From Streptacidiphilus pinicola (GTDB lineage: Bacteria; Actinomycetota; Actinomycetes; Streptomycetales; Streptomycetaceae), in NCBI RefSeq assembly GCF_003258295.1, contig NZ_QKYN01000006.1, forward strand, positions 1-57,966: a stretch of 57,966 nucleotides of DNA, written 5' to 3'. Numbering within the stretch: position 1 is the stretch's first letter; each line of letters begins with the position of its first letter. Shown one piece after another: positions 9,016-15,730 of the stretch. A program made the translations under genes and the position numbers. The notes below the pieces were generated by a model. It was given only the letters and a program-made list of their open reading frames with translations, searched no databases and was not told where the DNA came from.

Positions 9016-9279
9016 TCAGATACCCGAGACCACGGAGGTCAGGTTGCCGACGGTGCCGGTCAGGCCGGTCAGGCCGGTGACGGTGGAGACCAGGCCGCCC
9101 ACCGGGACGATGTTGCCCACGGTGGTCAGTGCGTCGCCGACGCCGTTCACGTGAACGCCGAGGCCGCCAAGCCCGTTCAGGCCGGCACCGGCGCCGAGGC
9201 CGAGGCCGCCGGCCACGCCGTCAAGGTCGGTGTCGGCGATCTCGCGGGTCTCGACCTGCGGCGTGAAGTCGCTGCGCAT
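9016..9279 (-). CDS. Double-glycine-leader peptide precursor with Gly-rich, Cys-free core
   Basis: The gene encodes 87 residues. The leader (1-25) ends in EIADTDLDGVAGG, the Leu-x-x-Val-x-Gly-Gly pattern cut by C39 peptidases. The predicted 62-residue core starts LGLGAGAG and contains 18 Gly, many Leu/Val/Thr, no Cys, Lys, Arg or Glu, one Asp and one His. Its C-terminal half repeats a V-T-G-L-T-G pattern (STVTGLTGLTGTVG). Start ATG at 9277-9279 has GAGAGGAAA upstream; a longer frame lacks an RBS. It lies directly before a C39-type exporter, which is the best support for the call. Without Cys it cannot form lanthionines. It could be an unmodified class II-like bacteriocin or a surface-active/aggregating peptide. 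The cargo family is not one I recognise. Confidence 0.85.
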   Translation of the reverse strand: MRSDFTPQVETREIADTDLDGVAGGLGLGAGAGLNGLGGLGVHVNGVGDALTTVGNIVPVGGLVSTVTGLTGLTGTVGNLTSVVSGI

Positions 9280-9295
9280 GAGTGTATTTCCTCTC

Positions 9296-9310
9296 AATGC
9301 TCTGAGCATT
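9296..9310. promoter_or_regulatory. 15-nt palindrome next to the precursor ribosome binding site
   Basis: AATGCTCTGAGCATT has perfect 7-base arms around a single central base and starts 17 nt upstream of the precursor ATG, directly before its Shine-Dalgarno. It could be an operator near the transcription start or an RNA hairpin controlling translation. Confidence 0.55.
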
Positions 9311-9403
9311 ACCAGTAGAGGGAACGGGAAAAACCCGCCCCTTTCTTGGCATGATCCAACCAGCAGATGAGCATACATGTCCACTCGGGCCGATCGGGTT
9401 TTT

Positions 9404-9633
9404 GTGTGAACGTTCGCAATGGTTCGTGAGCGGGTGGATTCGCGGGTCCGCCGAATTTATGGGGCTCTCGTGAACAAGAGTGAACGACCTTGGTGCATCT
9501 GCGTTCGTTCTGTGATGCCCCGGAGGTGCTGATGTGTCCGGATCGGGTGCTCGTGTGCCGAACGCGCAGAAGGTGCGCACGAAGTGAGGAGTCGTCCGAT
9601 GTTTGCCCGGCGCGGAACCGCGTGTGAACGTTC
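9404..9633. repeat. Direct repeat GTGTGAACGTTC (9404-9415 and 9622-9633)
   Basis: Two identical 12-base copies, 218 bases apart (about 21 helical turns), each including the 8-base palindrome GAACGTTC. The first is about 125 nt upstream of the precursor start. Spacing near a whole number of turns would suit DNA looping by one regulator; this is inference. Confidence 0.4.
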
Positions 9634-9811
9634 TGCGAAGCATCCGGCTCCGGATCCGTCGATCGGCGGTACGGGTGCCTCCGAACGGTGGTACCCGACC
9701 CCCGGGCGGATCCGGAACCATGGGATGCGGAACGCCCGTCCGCGACCGTGGACGGGGGCCGCCCCGGCCGTCGTGCTCGGCCGGGGCTCAAACAGACGTC
9801 GGCACAACGCA

Positions 9812-9845
9812 CTCGGGGCCCGGTGAGAAGTCACCGGGCCCCGAG
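9812..9845 (-). terminator. Strong hairpin terminator after the DUF4190-like gene
   Basis: A perfect 15-bp stem (9812-9826 with 9831-9845) has a GAAG loop and lies 24 nt past the stop of the minus-strand gene at 9869. It also insulates the export locus from that operon. Confidence 0.8.
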
Positions 9846-9868
9846 GGGTGTTGCGGGGGGAGACGCCG

Positions 9869-10135
9869 TCAGGCGGTGTGCCAGATGGTGCCGTGGCTGG
9901 CCATGACCGTGACCGCGAGGACGGCGAGGTCGGCGGCGCCCAGGGCGATGCCGAGGCCGGCCCGGACGGGGCGGCGGGTGCGGCGGAACAGGGCGACGAC
10001 CGCGAGGCCGATCGCGCACGGGCCCAGCACCAGGTTGAAGACGAGCAGCCCGAGCAGGCCGAGGATGAACGACGCGACGGCCATCTGGTCGGCGTCGAAG
10101 ACGCGTTGACGTTGCGTGGTGACGGTGGTGTCCAC
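9869..10135 (-). CDS. Small DUF4190-like membrane protein
   Basis: The 88-residue product has two membrane helices: VASFILGLLGLLVFNLVLG and GIALGAADLAVLAVTVMAS. They are separated by a basic loop (ALFRRTRRPVR), matching the usual DUF4190 layout (D-x-x-A-V-A-S-F-I-L-G-L at the start of helix 1). No enzymatic residues are visible. I chose GTG at 10133-10135 because GGAG lies seven bases upstream; the longer frame is Arg/Pro-rich shadow sequence. It follows the other small membrane gene by 20 nt, so the two form an operon likely controlled by the divergent FabR-like regulator. Function unknown. Confidence 0.75.
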   Translation of the reverse strand: MDTTVTTQRQRVFDADQMAVASFILGLLGLLVFNLVLGPCAIGLAVVALFRRTRRPVRAGLGIALGAADLAVLAVTVMASHGTIWHTA

Positions 10136-10155
10136 GGTGTGACTCCGGGGGATGG

Positions 10156-10311
10156 TCAGTGCTGCTTCCGGCGGGCGATTGCCTCGCGTGCGGCGAAGGC
10201 GAGCAGCCAGGCGGTGATCACCGTGGCGCCGTAGACGAGGGCGGACGTGCTGGTGTGGAACGCCGCGCCCGGCAGCAGGCTGACGGCGACGAGGGCGAGC
10301 AGGAGACTCAC
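10156..10311 (-). CDS. Very small two-helix membrane protein
   Basis: The product is about 51 residues from GTG 10309-10311: helices SLLLALVAVSLLPG and ALVYGATVITAWLLAFAA, then a basic tail ARRKQH. A frame-compatible TTG at 10375-10377 would add 22 residues, but that codon lies inside the operator region. A plausible promoter (TTGTCA, 16-nt spacer, AATGTT on the minus strand) would place the transcript start downstream of it. It is the first gene of a two-gene operon divergent from the TetR gene at 10445. No known family recognised. Confidence 0.55.
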   Translation of the reverse strand: MSLLLALVAVSLLPGAAFHTSTSALVYGATVITAWLLAFAAREAIARRKQH

Positions 10312-10356
10312 AGCGAGGCTCTTCTCTTGGCGGAGGTGCGGGCGGCGTGAACATTC

Positions 10357-10386
10357 AGCGAACACTTGAGATGACAACTGTTCGCT
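10357..10386. promoter_or_regulatory. FabR-like operator pair overlapping the small-membrane-gene promoter
   Basis: Half sites AGCGAACA (10357-10364) and TGTTCGCT (10379-10386) form an inverted repeat; with flanks the arms match at 13 of 14 bases. TGTTCGCT is the same half site I recall from E. coli FabR operators (18-bp, 8-2-8), but here the two perfect halves are 14 nt apart, so two overlapping degenerate sites are possible. Confidence 0.6.
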
Positions 10387-10419
10387 GACTTCTTCATCCT
10401 ACGCCGAGTGGCGGATTTC

Positions 10420-10437
10420 AGCAAACAGTTGTTTACT
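10420..10437. promoter_or_regulatory. 18-bp FabR-type operator at the regulator's own start
   Basis: AGCAAACAGTTGTTTACT is an 8-2-8 palindrome with one mismatch per arm, ending eight bases before the GTG of the TetR gene. It shares AGCnAACA/TGTT half-site logic with the 10357-10386 sites. Its position suits autorepression. Confidence 0.6.
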
Positions 10438-10444
10438 CAATGGC

Positions 10445-11065
10445 GTGAGTCACACGACAGGGGTCCGCCAGGCCCAGAAGCAGCAGTCCCGCCGCGCTCT
10501 GATGGACGCGGCACTGCAGCTGTTGGAGCATCAGAGCTTCTCCAGCCTCGGCATGCGCGAGGTCACCCGGGAGGCGGGCATGTCCCCGGCCGGCTTCTAC
10601 CGGCACTTCCGCGATCTCGCGGACCTGGGCGTGGCGCTGGTCGAGGAGGCGCTCGACAGCCTGCACGCGATGGTGCGCGCCGCGTTCGCCGAGCAGGGCG
10701 ACCCGGAGGAGCTGATAGACCACGCCGTGCAGGTGATCGCCGACCACGTCCGCGAGCACCGCGCCCACGTCCGCTTCATCGCGCGCGAGCGCTTCGGCGG
10801 AGTGCGCCCGGTCCGCGAGGCGATCGATGCGGAGCTCGCGCGGTTCACCGACGAGGTCGCGGCGGCGCTGGCGGCCCAGCCGGTCTCGGCGAAGTGGAGC
10901 CCCGAGGACATCCGGATGGTCGCCCAGCTCTACGTGGACCACATGGTGCTCACGGCGGCGGCGCTGCAGGAGGCGGACGCCGAGGGGGAGCGGCGGATCG
11001 CCGCGACCGCCCGCCGCCAACTGCGCCTGATCAGCCTCGGCCGGCATCACTGGATGGCGGACTGA
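10445..11065 (+). CDS. FabR-like TetR-family transcriptional regulator
   Basis: The 206-residue product begins with a TetR DNA-binding domain; the helix-turn-helix reads MREVTREAGMSPAGFYRHF, very like E. coli FabR, followed by ligand-domain segments FIARERFGGVRPVREAIDAE similar to FabR's RLLLRERSG region. FabR controls unsaturated fatty-acid genes in E. coli; whether this protein does is not shown. Start is GTG at 10445-10447 with no Shine-Dalgarno, so the mRNA may be leaderless. It is divergent from two small membrane-protein genes, and palindromes at 10357-10386 and 10420-10437 match the expected half sites, which suggests it represses both directions. Confidence 0.85.
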   Translation: MSHTTGVRQAQKQQSRRALMDAALQLLEHQSFSSLGMREVTREAGMSPAGFYRHFRDLADLGVALVEEALDSLHAMVRAAFAEQGDPEELIDHAVQVIADHVREHRAHVRFIARERFGGVRPVREAIDAELARFTDEVAAALAAQPVSAKWSPEDIRMVAQLYVDHMVLTAAALQEADAEGERRIAATARRQLRLISLGRHHWMAD

Positions 11066-11072
11066 GGACGGC

Positions 11073-11495
11073 TCAGTCGCCCCCGCCCGGGAGCGTCAGC
11101 TGCCAGGAGACGCCGAACCGGTCGTTGACCCAGCCGAACCTGGCGCTGAAGCCGTAGGAGCCCAGCGGCATCAGCGCCTGGCCCCCGTCGGCGAGCGCGG
11201 CGTAGAGGCGGTCGATCTCCTCCTCGCTGTCGCACTGCACGTAGAGCGACATCGAGGGCGTGAAGCCGAAACCGTGCTTCGCGGGGCTGTCGATGCACAT
11301 GAACGGCTGCCCGGCCAGGCTGAACAGGGCGTGCCGCACGGTGCCCTCGGGGCCGTCCTCGCCCGGGCCGTAGTGGCTGACGGACAGCACCTCGGCGTCC
11401 GGGAACAGCGAGGTGTACCAGCGCATGGCCTCCTCGGCCCGGCCCTCGAACATGAGGAACGTGGTGATTTTCTGGGGCGACGTCGAGATGGCCAT
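11073..11495 (-). CDS. VOC-superfamily (PhnB/3-demethylubiquinone methyltransferase-like) protein
   Basis: The 140-residue product shows the PhnB-like pattern: KITTFLMFEGRAEEAMRWY, SLFPDAEV, LAGQPFMCID, FTPSMSLYVQC, then a second half ending GSYGFSARFGWVNDRFGVSW. This group belongs to the vicinal-oxygen-chelate fold; members near TetR genes often have unknown substrates. Start ATG 11493-11495 has AAGGCGG upstream; longer frames extend without an RBS. It converges on the FabR-like gene with 7 nt between stops. No active-site metal ligands can be assigned with confidence. Confidence 0.85.
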   Translation of the reverse strand: MAISTSPQKITTFLMFEGRAEEAMRWYTSLFPDAEVLSVSHYGPGEDGPEGTVRHALFSLAGQPFMCIDSPAKHGFGFTPSMSLYVQCDSEEEIDRLYAALADGGQALMPLGSYGFSARFGWVNDRFGVSWQLTLPGGGD

Positions 11496-11584
11496 CGGGA
11501 TCGTCCGCCTTTCCGGGTGTTGTCGGTGACCGTGTCCGTCTACCAGGATGATCGAACACGCACCGACCGATGGGGGAGACACTC

Positions 11585-13273
11585 TTGACCACGCCGAACA
11601 CCCCGCGGGCCCTCGCCGACGACCACGTGACCCGGGTCGCCGCCCTGGACCCGGGGGTGACCACCTGGCTGGGCCTGGACCCGACCGACGACCGGCTGCC
11701 GGACGTCTCGCCGCAGGGCCTGGAGGCGCTCGCCGAGGTGGCGCGCGCCACGCTGCGGCAGCTGGACGCGCTGCCCGGCGACGCGACCGCGGACCCCGCC
11801 GAGCAGGTCTGCGCGCGGCTGATGCGTGAGCGGCTCACCGCCGAACTGCAGGTCTTCGACGCGGGCGAGCACCACCGCGCCGTGCGGAACATGCAGACTC
11901 CCGTGCACGGGCTGCGCGGCATCCTCACCCAGATGCCCACCGCCACCGACGCGGACTGGGCGCCCGTGCTCGGCCGGCTGCGCAAGCTGCCCGCCGCGCT
12001 GGAGGGCCACCGGGCCACCCTCGCCGAGGGCGTCAAGCGCGGGCTGCTCGCCGCTCCCCGCCAAGCCGAGGTGCAGGCCCAGCAGTTGACGGAGTGGACG
12101 GGCGAGAACGACGGCGGGGCCGGCTGGTTCGCCGAGTTCGTCGAGCCCGCGCCGCAGGCGCTCCGCCCCCAGCTCGACGCCGCGGCCCGCGCCGCGACCG
12201 AGGCCGTCGCCTCCTTCCGGGACTGGCTGCTGGGTGACTACGCGGCCGCCGCCGAGGGCACCCCCGACGCCGTCGGTCGCGAGCGCTACCTGGTGGAGGC
12301 CCGCGAGTTCACCGGCTCGGACCTCGACCTGGACGAGACCTACGCCTGGGGCTGGGAGGAGTTCCACCGCGTCTGGGCCGAGCTGCGCGCCGAGGCCGAG
12401 CGCGTGCTGCCCGGCGCCACCGTGCAGGAGGCGCGCGAGCACCTGAACCGGAACGGGCACGTCGTCCAGGGCGCCGAGCAGATGCGGGCCTGGCTCCAGC
12501 AGCTCACCGAACAGGCCATCGAGGACCTCGACGGCACCCACTTCGACATCCAGGGCCCGCTGCGCCGCGTCGAGACCCGGATCGCCCCGTCCGGCAGCGC
12601 CGCCGCGCCGTACTACAGCGGCCCGAGCCTCGACTTCAGCCGTCCGGGCCGCACCTTCCTGCCGCTCGCCAACGGCGACGCCGAGGAGCGGTTCCACACC
12701 TGGCGGCTGGTCAGCACCTGGTACCACGAGGGCGTGCCGGGCCACCACCTGCAGATCGCCTCATGGGCCGCGGCCGCGGACCAGCTCTCGCGCTACCAGG
12801 TCACGCTCGGCAAGATCAGCGCCAACGTCGAGGGCTGGGCCCTGTACGCGGAGCGCCTGATGGACGAGCTCGGCCACCTCACCGATCCCGCCCGCCGGCT
12901 GGGCTACCTGGGCAAGCAGATGATGCGCATCGTCCGGGTCGTCATCGACATCGGCATGCACCTCGAACTGGCCATCCCGGCGCACTCCCCGTTCCATCCG
13001 GGCGAGACCTGGACGCCGGCACTGGCCACGGGCTTCCTGCACGAGTACGTCGGGATGCCGCCCGCGGCCCGGGACAGCGAGATCCTGCGCTACCTGGGCC
13101 GTCCCGGCCAGGCCATCGGCTACAAGCTCGGCGAGCGCGCCTGGCTCTCCGGCCGTGACGCGGCCCGCGCCCGGCTCGGGTCCGCGTTCGACCTGAAGAC
13201 CTGGCACATGGCCGCGCTGCGCCAGGGGTCCCTGGGCCTGGACGACCTGGCGGACCACCTGGCTGCGCTCTGA
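11585..13273 (+). CDS. DUF885-family putative zinc metallohydrolase
   Basis: The product of about 562 residues is typical of the DUF885 family. The key motif YHEGVPGHHLQ (about residue 380) supplies the HExxxxH-type zinc ligands, with a downstream Glu in NVEGWALYAERLM as the likely third ligand. Upstream segments match the family's helical body (EARQFxG-like REFTGSDLDLDETYAWGW). Members are presumed peptidases or hydrolases, substrate unknown; no signal peptide, so cytoplasmic. I prefer TTG at 11585 because GGGGGAG sits six bases before it; ATG at 11570 lies upstream of that SD. It stands alone between divergent and convergent neighbours. Confidence 0.88.
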   Translation: MTTPNTPRALADDHVTRVAALDPGVTTWLGLDPTDDRLPDVSPQGLEALAEVARATLRQLDALPGDATADPAEQVCARLMRERLTAELQVFDAGEHHRAVRNMQTPVHGLRGILTQMPTATDADWAPVLGRLRKLPAALEGHRATLAEGVKRGLLAAPRQAEVQAQQLTEWTGENDGGAGWFAEFVEPAPQALRPQLDAAARAATEAVASFRDWLLGDYAAAAEGTPDAVGRERYLVEAREFTGSDLDLDETYAWGWEEFHRVWAELRAEAERVLPGATVQEAREHLNRNGHVVQGAEQMRAWLQQLTEQAIEDLDGTHFDIQGPLRRVETRIAPSGSAAAPYYSGPSLDFSRPGRTFLPLANGDAEERFHTWRLVSTWYHEGVPGHHLQIASWAAAADQLSRYQVTLGKISANVEGWALYAERLMDELGHLTDPARRLGYLGKQMMRIVRVVIDIGMHLELAIPAHSPFHPGETWTPALATGFLHEYVGMPPAARDSEILRYLGRPGQAIGYKLGERAWLSGRDAARARLGSAFDLKTWHMAALRQGSLGLDDLADHLAAL

Positions 13274-13311
13274 CCCGTCGCGGGCGTCTCCGTTCTCAGA
13301 GCGCGCGGTGC

Positions 13312-14202
13312 TCAGGAGGCGCCCGCGAGGTCCTTCGCGAGGGCGAGGGCCATGGCGGGGAACGGGCCCCGGCAGCTTCCGCAGGCCGGGCCCGGGCCCG
13401 GATCGTTGAGCCAGAATCCGTCGACGTGCGGCCGCACGGCCCGTGCGGCGTTCTCCACCTGACCGGCGGTCACCGTCCGGCCGTTCGGGTTGGTGCTGAT
13501 CCCGGCGAGCACGCGCAGGTGCGCGTTCGCCTGGCGCGCCTGCGCGGCGGCGGCGTCGACGAACCGGGAGAACTCGGCCTGATCGCTCTCCGAGCCCTGG
13601 GCCTGGACGTCGACGACGTCGGTGAAGGGGGCGATCTGCCGCAGCAGGCCCAGGTTCAGGAACGCCTGGTAGACGTCGGTCGCGCCCGGCTGCAGCACCT
13701 TGACCAGGTCGGTCGCGGGCGAGGCGAGGAAGAGCAGGTGGTGGCTGTGCACCAGCGTCGCCGCGAGCCGGTCGTAGCGGACCGGGTCCTGCTGCTCGTT
13801 CGTCGGCGTCAGCTTCCAGTGCTCGTTGTCGTAGAGCACGGCGCGGATCCGCGGATCGACGGTGTGTCCGGCGAAGGCGGCCTGCAGGGCCGCGTAGCTC
13901 GAGAAGCTCGCCGTCGGGGTGCTGCTCCAGCCGGAGGGGATGCCCCAACTGGCCTTGCTCGTCAGGACATACGTGCTGGGGTGGTCGAACGCCCGCTGCG
14001 CCCCCGCGCCGTTCTCGGCGACCAGCCGACCGAGCTCCGCACCGCTGATGATCCACGCGGGACCGGAGCTCGTCACCGTCCCCGCCGCGCCGGGTGACGC
14101 CGCGGCGGCACCACCCCCGAGTACGCCCGCGCACCCCGCGAGCGCGACCAAGACCCCGGTCACCAAGGCGAGCACGGCCTTGCGCGGTCGGAATTCCCCC
14201 AT
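13312..14202 (-). CDS. Secreted lipoprotein of unknown function
   Basis: The 296-residue product has a lipoprotein signal ending LVALAGC (Cys24) and a Gly/Ala-rich linker. The body contains WGIPSGWSSTPTASFSSY, IRAVLYDNEHWKLTP, LLFLASPATDLV and VLAGISTNPNGR, and ends HVDGFWLNDPG. Alternating beta-strand and helix segments suggest a TIM-barrel-like fold; I do not recognise a catalytic signature or named family. Start ATG has GGAGGTG seven bases upstream. It converges with the DUF885 gene (38 nt apart) and is followed upstream by a DUF3291 gene on the same strand. Likely anchored to the outer face of the membrane. Confidence 0.75.
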   Translation of the reverse strand: MGEFRPRKAVLALVTGVLVALAGCAGVLGGGAAAASPGAAGTVTSSGPAWIISGAELGRLVAENGAGAQRAFDHPSTYVLTSKASWGIPSGWSSTPTASFSSYAALQAAFAGHTVDPRIRAVLYDNEHWKLTPTNEQQDPVRYDRLAATLVHSHHLLFLASPATDLVKVLQPGATDVYQAFLNLGLLRQIAPFTDVVDVQAQGSESDQAEFSRFVDAAAAQARQANAHLRVLAGISTNPNGRTVTAGQVENAARAVRPHVDGFWLNDPGPGPACGSCRGPFPAMALALAKDLAGAS

Positions 14203-14244
14203 CTCGCACCTCCGTCGTCATCGTCGAGCCGACCACGAACGACG

Positions 14245-14724
14245 CTAGGAAGGCTCCTTGTGGAAACCCTGTGACGGGGCCGGGTGCGGGTCCCGGAACG
14301 TGAACGCCCGTGGCCCGGGGCCGTGTCGGCGGAGTAGGGCCAGACGTTCCATGGCTTCGGCGACGCTCGGTCGATGACCCGCGGGGACCCACCACATCGC
14401 CAGGTGCGGCTCCCCGGGTCTGACGAACCACTCGCGGCGCTTGGCGAGCACGGTCAGGTGGTCGCTGCGGTAGACGTAGTCGCGCAGGGCCTCGAGGGAC
14501 TCCCAGACCGAGCAGTTGACGAGCAGCAGCTCGTCGGCGTCGTCGGGCCGTACGGCCGTCGCGTCCGCGCCGTCCTCGTCGACCATGCGCCAGATGAAGC
14601 CGGGTGATTCGTCCGCGAGCCGGTTGATGCGCGGAAGCTCCGCGACGAAGCCGGCGAGCTCCGGGCCGTCGAGTGGGCCGACGATGTGCCCGACATTGAC
14701 CTGGGCGAGGTGAAAGCCAGTCAT
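14245..14724 (-). CDS. DUF3291-family protein
   Basis: The 159-residue product has the DUF3291 signature: HLAQVNVGHIVGPLDGPELAGF, ESPGFIWRM, LLLVNCSVWESLEALRDYVY, EWFVRPGEPHLAMWWVPAGH. The family has a dimeric ferredoxin-like fold related to monooxygenases; its reaction is unknown. I place the start at ATG 14722-14724: there is no good SD, but TTGACG-18-CATCCT ends six bases before it, which fits a leaderless mRNA. It lies 55 nt downstream of the SufR-like regulator on the same strand and may be a partner in the same stress response. Confidence 0.85.
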   Translation of the reverse strand: MTGFHLAQVNVGHIVGPLDGPELAGFVAELPRINRLADESPGFIWRMVDEDGADATAVRPDDADELLLVNCSVWESLEALRDYVYRSDHLTVLAKRREWFVRPGEPHLAMWWVPAGHRPSVAEAMERLALLRRHGPGPRAFTFRDPHPAPSQGFHKEPS

Positions 14725-14730
14725 GGAACA

Positions 14731-14760
14731 AGGATGGCTGTCTCCTTGCTCTATCGTCAA
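14731..14760 (-). promoter_or_regulatory. Candidate leaderless promoter of the DUF3291 gene
   Basis: On the minus strand TTGACG (14755-14760), an 18-nt spacer and CATCCT (14731-14736) end six bases before the ATG. The -35 is near-consensus; the -10 keeps only the second A and final T. Confidence 0.45.
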
Positions 14761-14779
14761 TGGATATTGGTTTTAGAAG

Positions 14780-15433
14780 TCAGGCCGATTCGGGTCGCCT
14801 CCGGAGCGCGACGCAGCAACGGTCCGGGCCGGGAGCCATCTCGGCCGTCCACTCGCCGTCCGCGCCGACCAGGCCCTCGATCAGGGCGAGGTTCATGCCG
14901 CAGACCAGCGCCGGGTACTCCTCCGCGAGCGCGTGGAACGGGCAGTTGCGGAGCCGGATCAGCTCGTCGTCCGCGTCGGGGGAGGGCGCGTAGCCCTGCG
15001 CGCGCAGCGTCCCGACCGGGTCGTCGGAGGTCCGCGCCGCGCCCCGCTCGCGGGCGACCGCCTGCAATTCGCGGTCCAGGCCGGCGCGTTCGAGGGTTTC
15101 GGCGAGCAGCCGCCCGGCCGTGTCGTAGCTGCGCGGGGGCAGCGAGAGCGTGTGCTCGCGCCGGGCCCGCCGGTACAGCTTGGCGGGCCGCCCGGCGCCC
15201 GGGCCGCTGCGGCCCGACAGCCGCCGGAACGTCACCTCCAGCAGCCCGGCCTCGACGAGCTTGTCCAGATGGAACGCGGCCAGCGCGCGCGAGACCCCGG
15301 CGACCTCCGCCGCGGCGTCCCGGCTGACCTCCCCGGGTGCGGCCGCCACCACGTGGTACAGCCCGCGTCGCACCGGCTCGCCCAGGACGCCGAAGGCGTC
15401 GAGCACCGCGTCCTCGTCCACTTCGTCGCTCAT
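14780..15433 (-). CDS. SufR-like winged-helix regulator with C-terminal cysteine cluster
   Basis: The 217-residue product has an N-terminal winged helix-turn-helix (GEPVRRGLYHVV, AAEVAGVSRALAAFHLDKLVEAGLL) and a C-terminal domain with Cys164 in RNCPFHALAEEYPALVC, Cys178 and Cys206-Cys207 in PDRCCVAL. The spacing resembles SufR-type regulators that bind an iron-sulfur cluster, so redox or iron sensing is likely; this is inference from the Cys pattern. Start ATG 15431-15433 has only a weak GC-rich upstream region. It is transcribed toward the DUF3291 gene and is divergent from the secretory lipase gene. Confidence 0.8.
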   Translation of the reverse strand: MSDEVDEDAVLDAFGVLGEPVRRGLYHVVAAAPGEVSRDAAAEVAGVSRALAAFHLDKLVEAGLLEVTFRRLSGRSGPGAGRPAKLYRRARREHTLSLPPRSYDTAGRLLAETLERAGLDRELQAVARERGAARTSDDPVGTLRAQGYAPSPDADDELIRLRNCPFHALAEEYPALVCGMNLALIEGLVGADGEWTAEMAPGPDRCCVALRRRPESA

Positions 15434-15662
15434 CGCCCGAGTCTACGACCGCCCGCCGATCCGGCGGGGCGGTCCGATGGCGTCACTCCATCGGGTTCAC
15501 CTGGAGCTTTCCATCCGGCCGCACGCCGCCCGCCTCGCCCAGCCGGCGGCGCGCTGACCAGGTGTCAACGGACCACGAGCACCCTTACGGCCTCGGCGCG
15601 TACCGCCCGGTGCGCGCCGGGGCCGCCGTAAATTTCTCGTGTCGGACCTCTGGGCAGCAGCT

Positions 15663-15676
15663 TTACCACGCGGTAA
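15663..15676. promoter_or_regulatory. Near-palindrome in the AT-rich divergent region
   Basis: TTACCACGCGGTAA has perfect 5-base arms (TTACC/GGTAA) and lies in the AT-richer 15630-15720 stretch, 55 nt before the lipase start. The whole 15434-15730 interval has no gene and must carry promoters for both directions. Confidence 0.35.
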
Positions 15677-15730
15677 CTTACCCCGCAGTCAGGTCCACCT
15701 GTGATCCGTTTCACGCACCTGGGGGAGCTC

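Larger units (their letters stand above)
9280..9811. other. Long AT-richer intergenic region upstream of the precursor gene
   Basis: About 530 nt without a credible gene; the stretch 9290-9480 is clearly less GC-rich than its surroundings. The short frames here are Arg-rich and have no family resemblance. It should carry the promoter and regulatory sites for the export locus: a palindrome at 9296-9310 and two copies of GTGTGAACGTTC, each containing the self-complementary GAACGTTC. Confidence 0.5.

Noticed and set aside
2719-9279. Lanthipeptide gene cluster
   Set aside because: The core peptide has no Cys and no LanM, LanKC or LanBC-like gene lies nearby.
9016-9384. Longer version of the peptide precursor starting at 9384
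   Set aside because: The added N-terminus has no RBS, crosses the palindrome at 9296-9310, and would bury the leader that fits C39 processing.
9584-9826. Small plus-strand frame of 80 codons upstream of the peptide locus
   Set aside because: Arg/Pro-rich, no RBS, no membrane or family signal; treated as intergenic.
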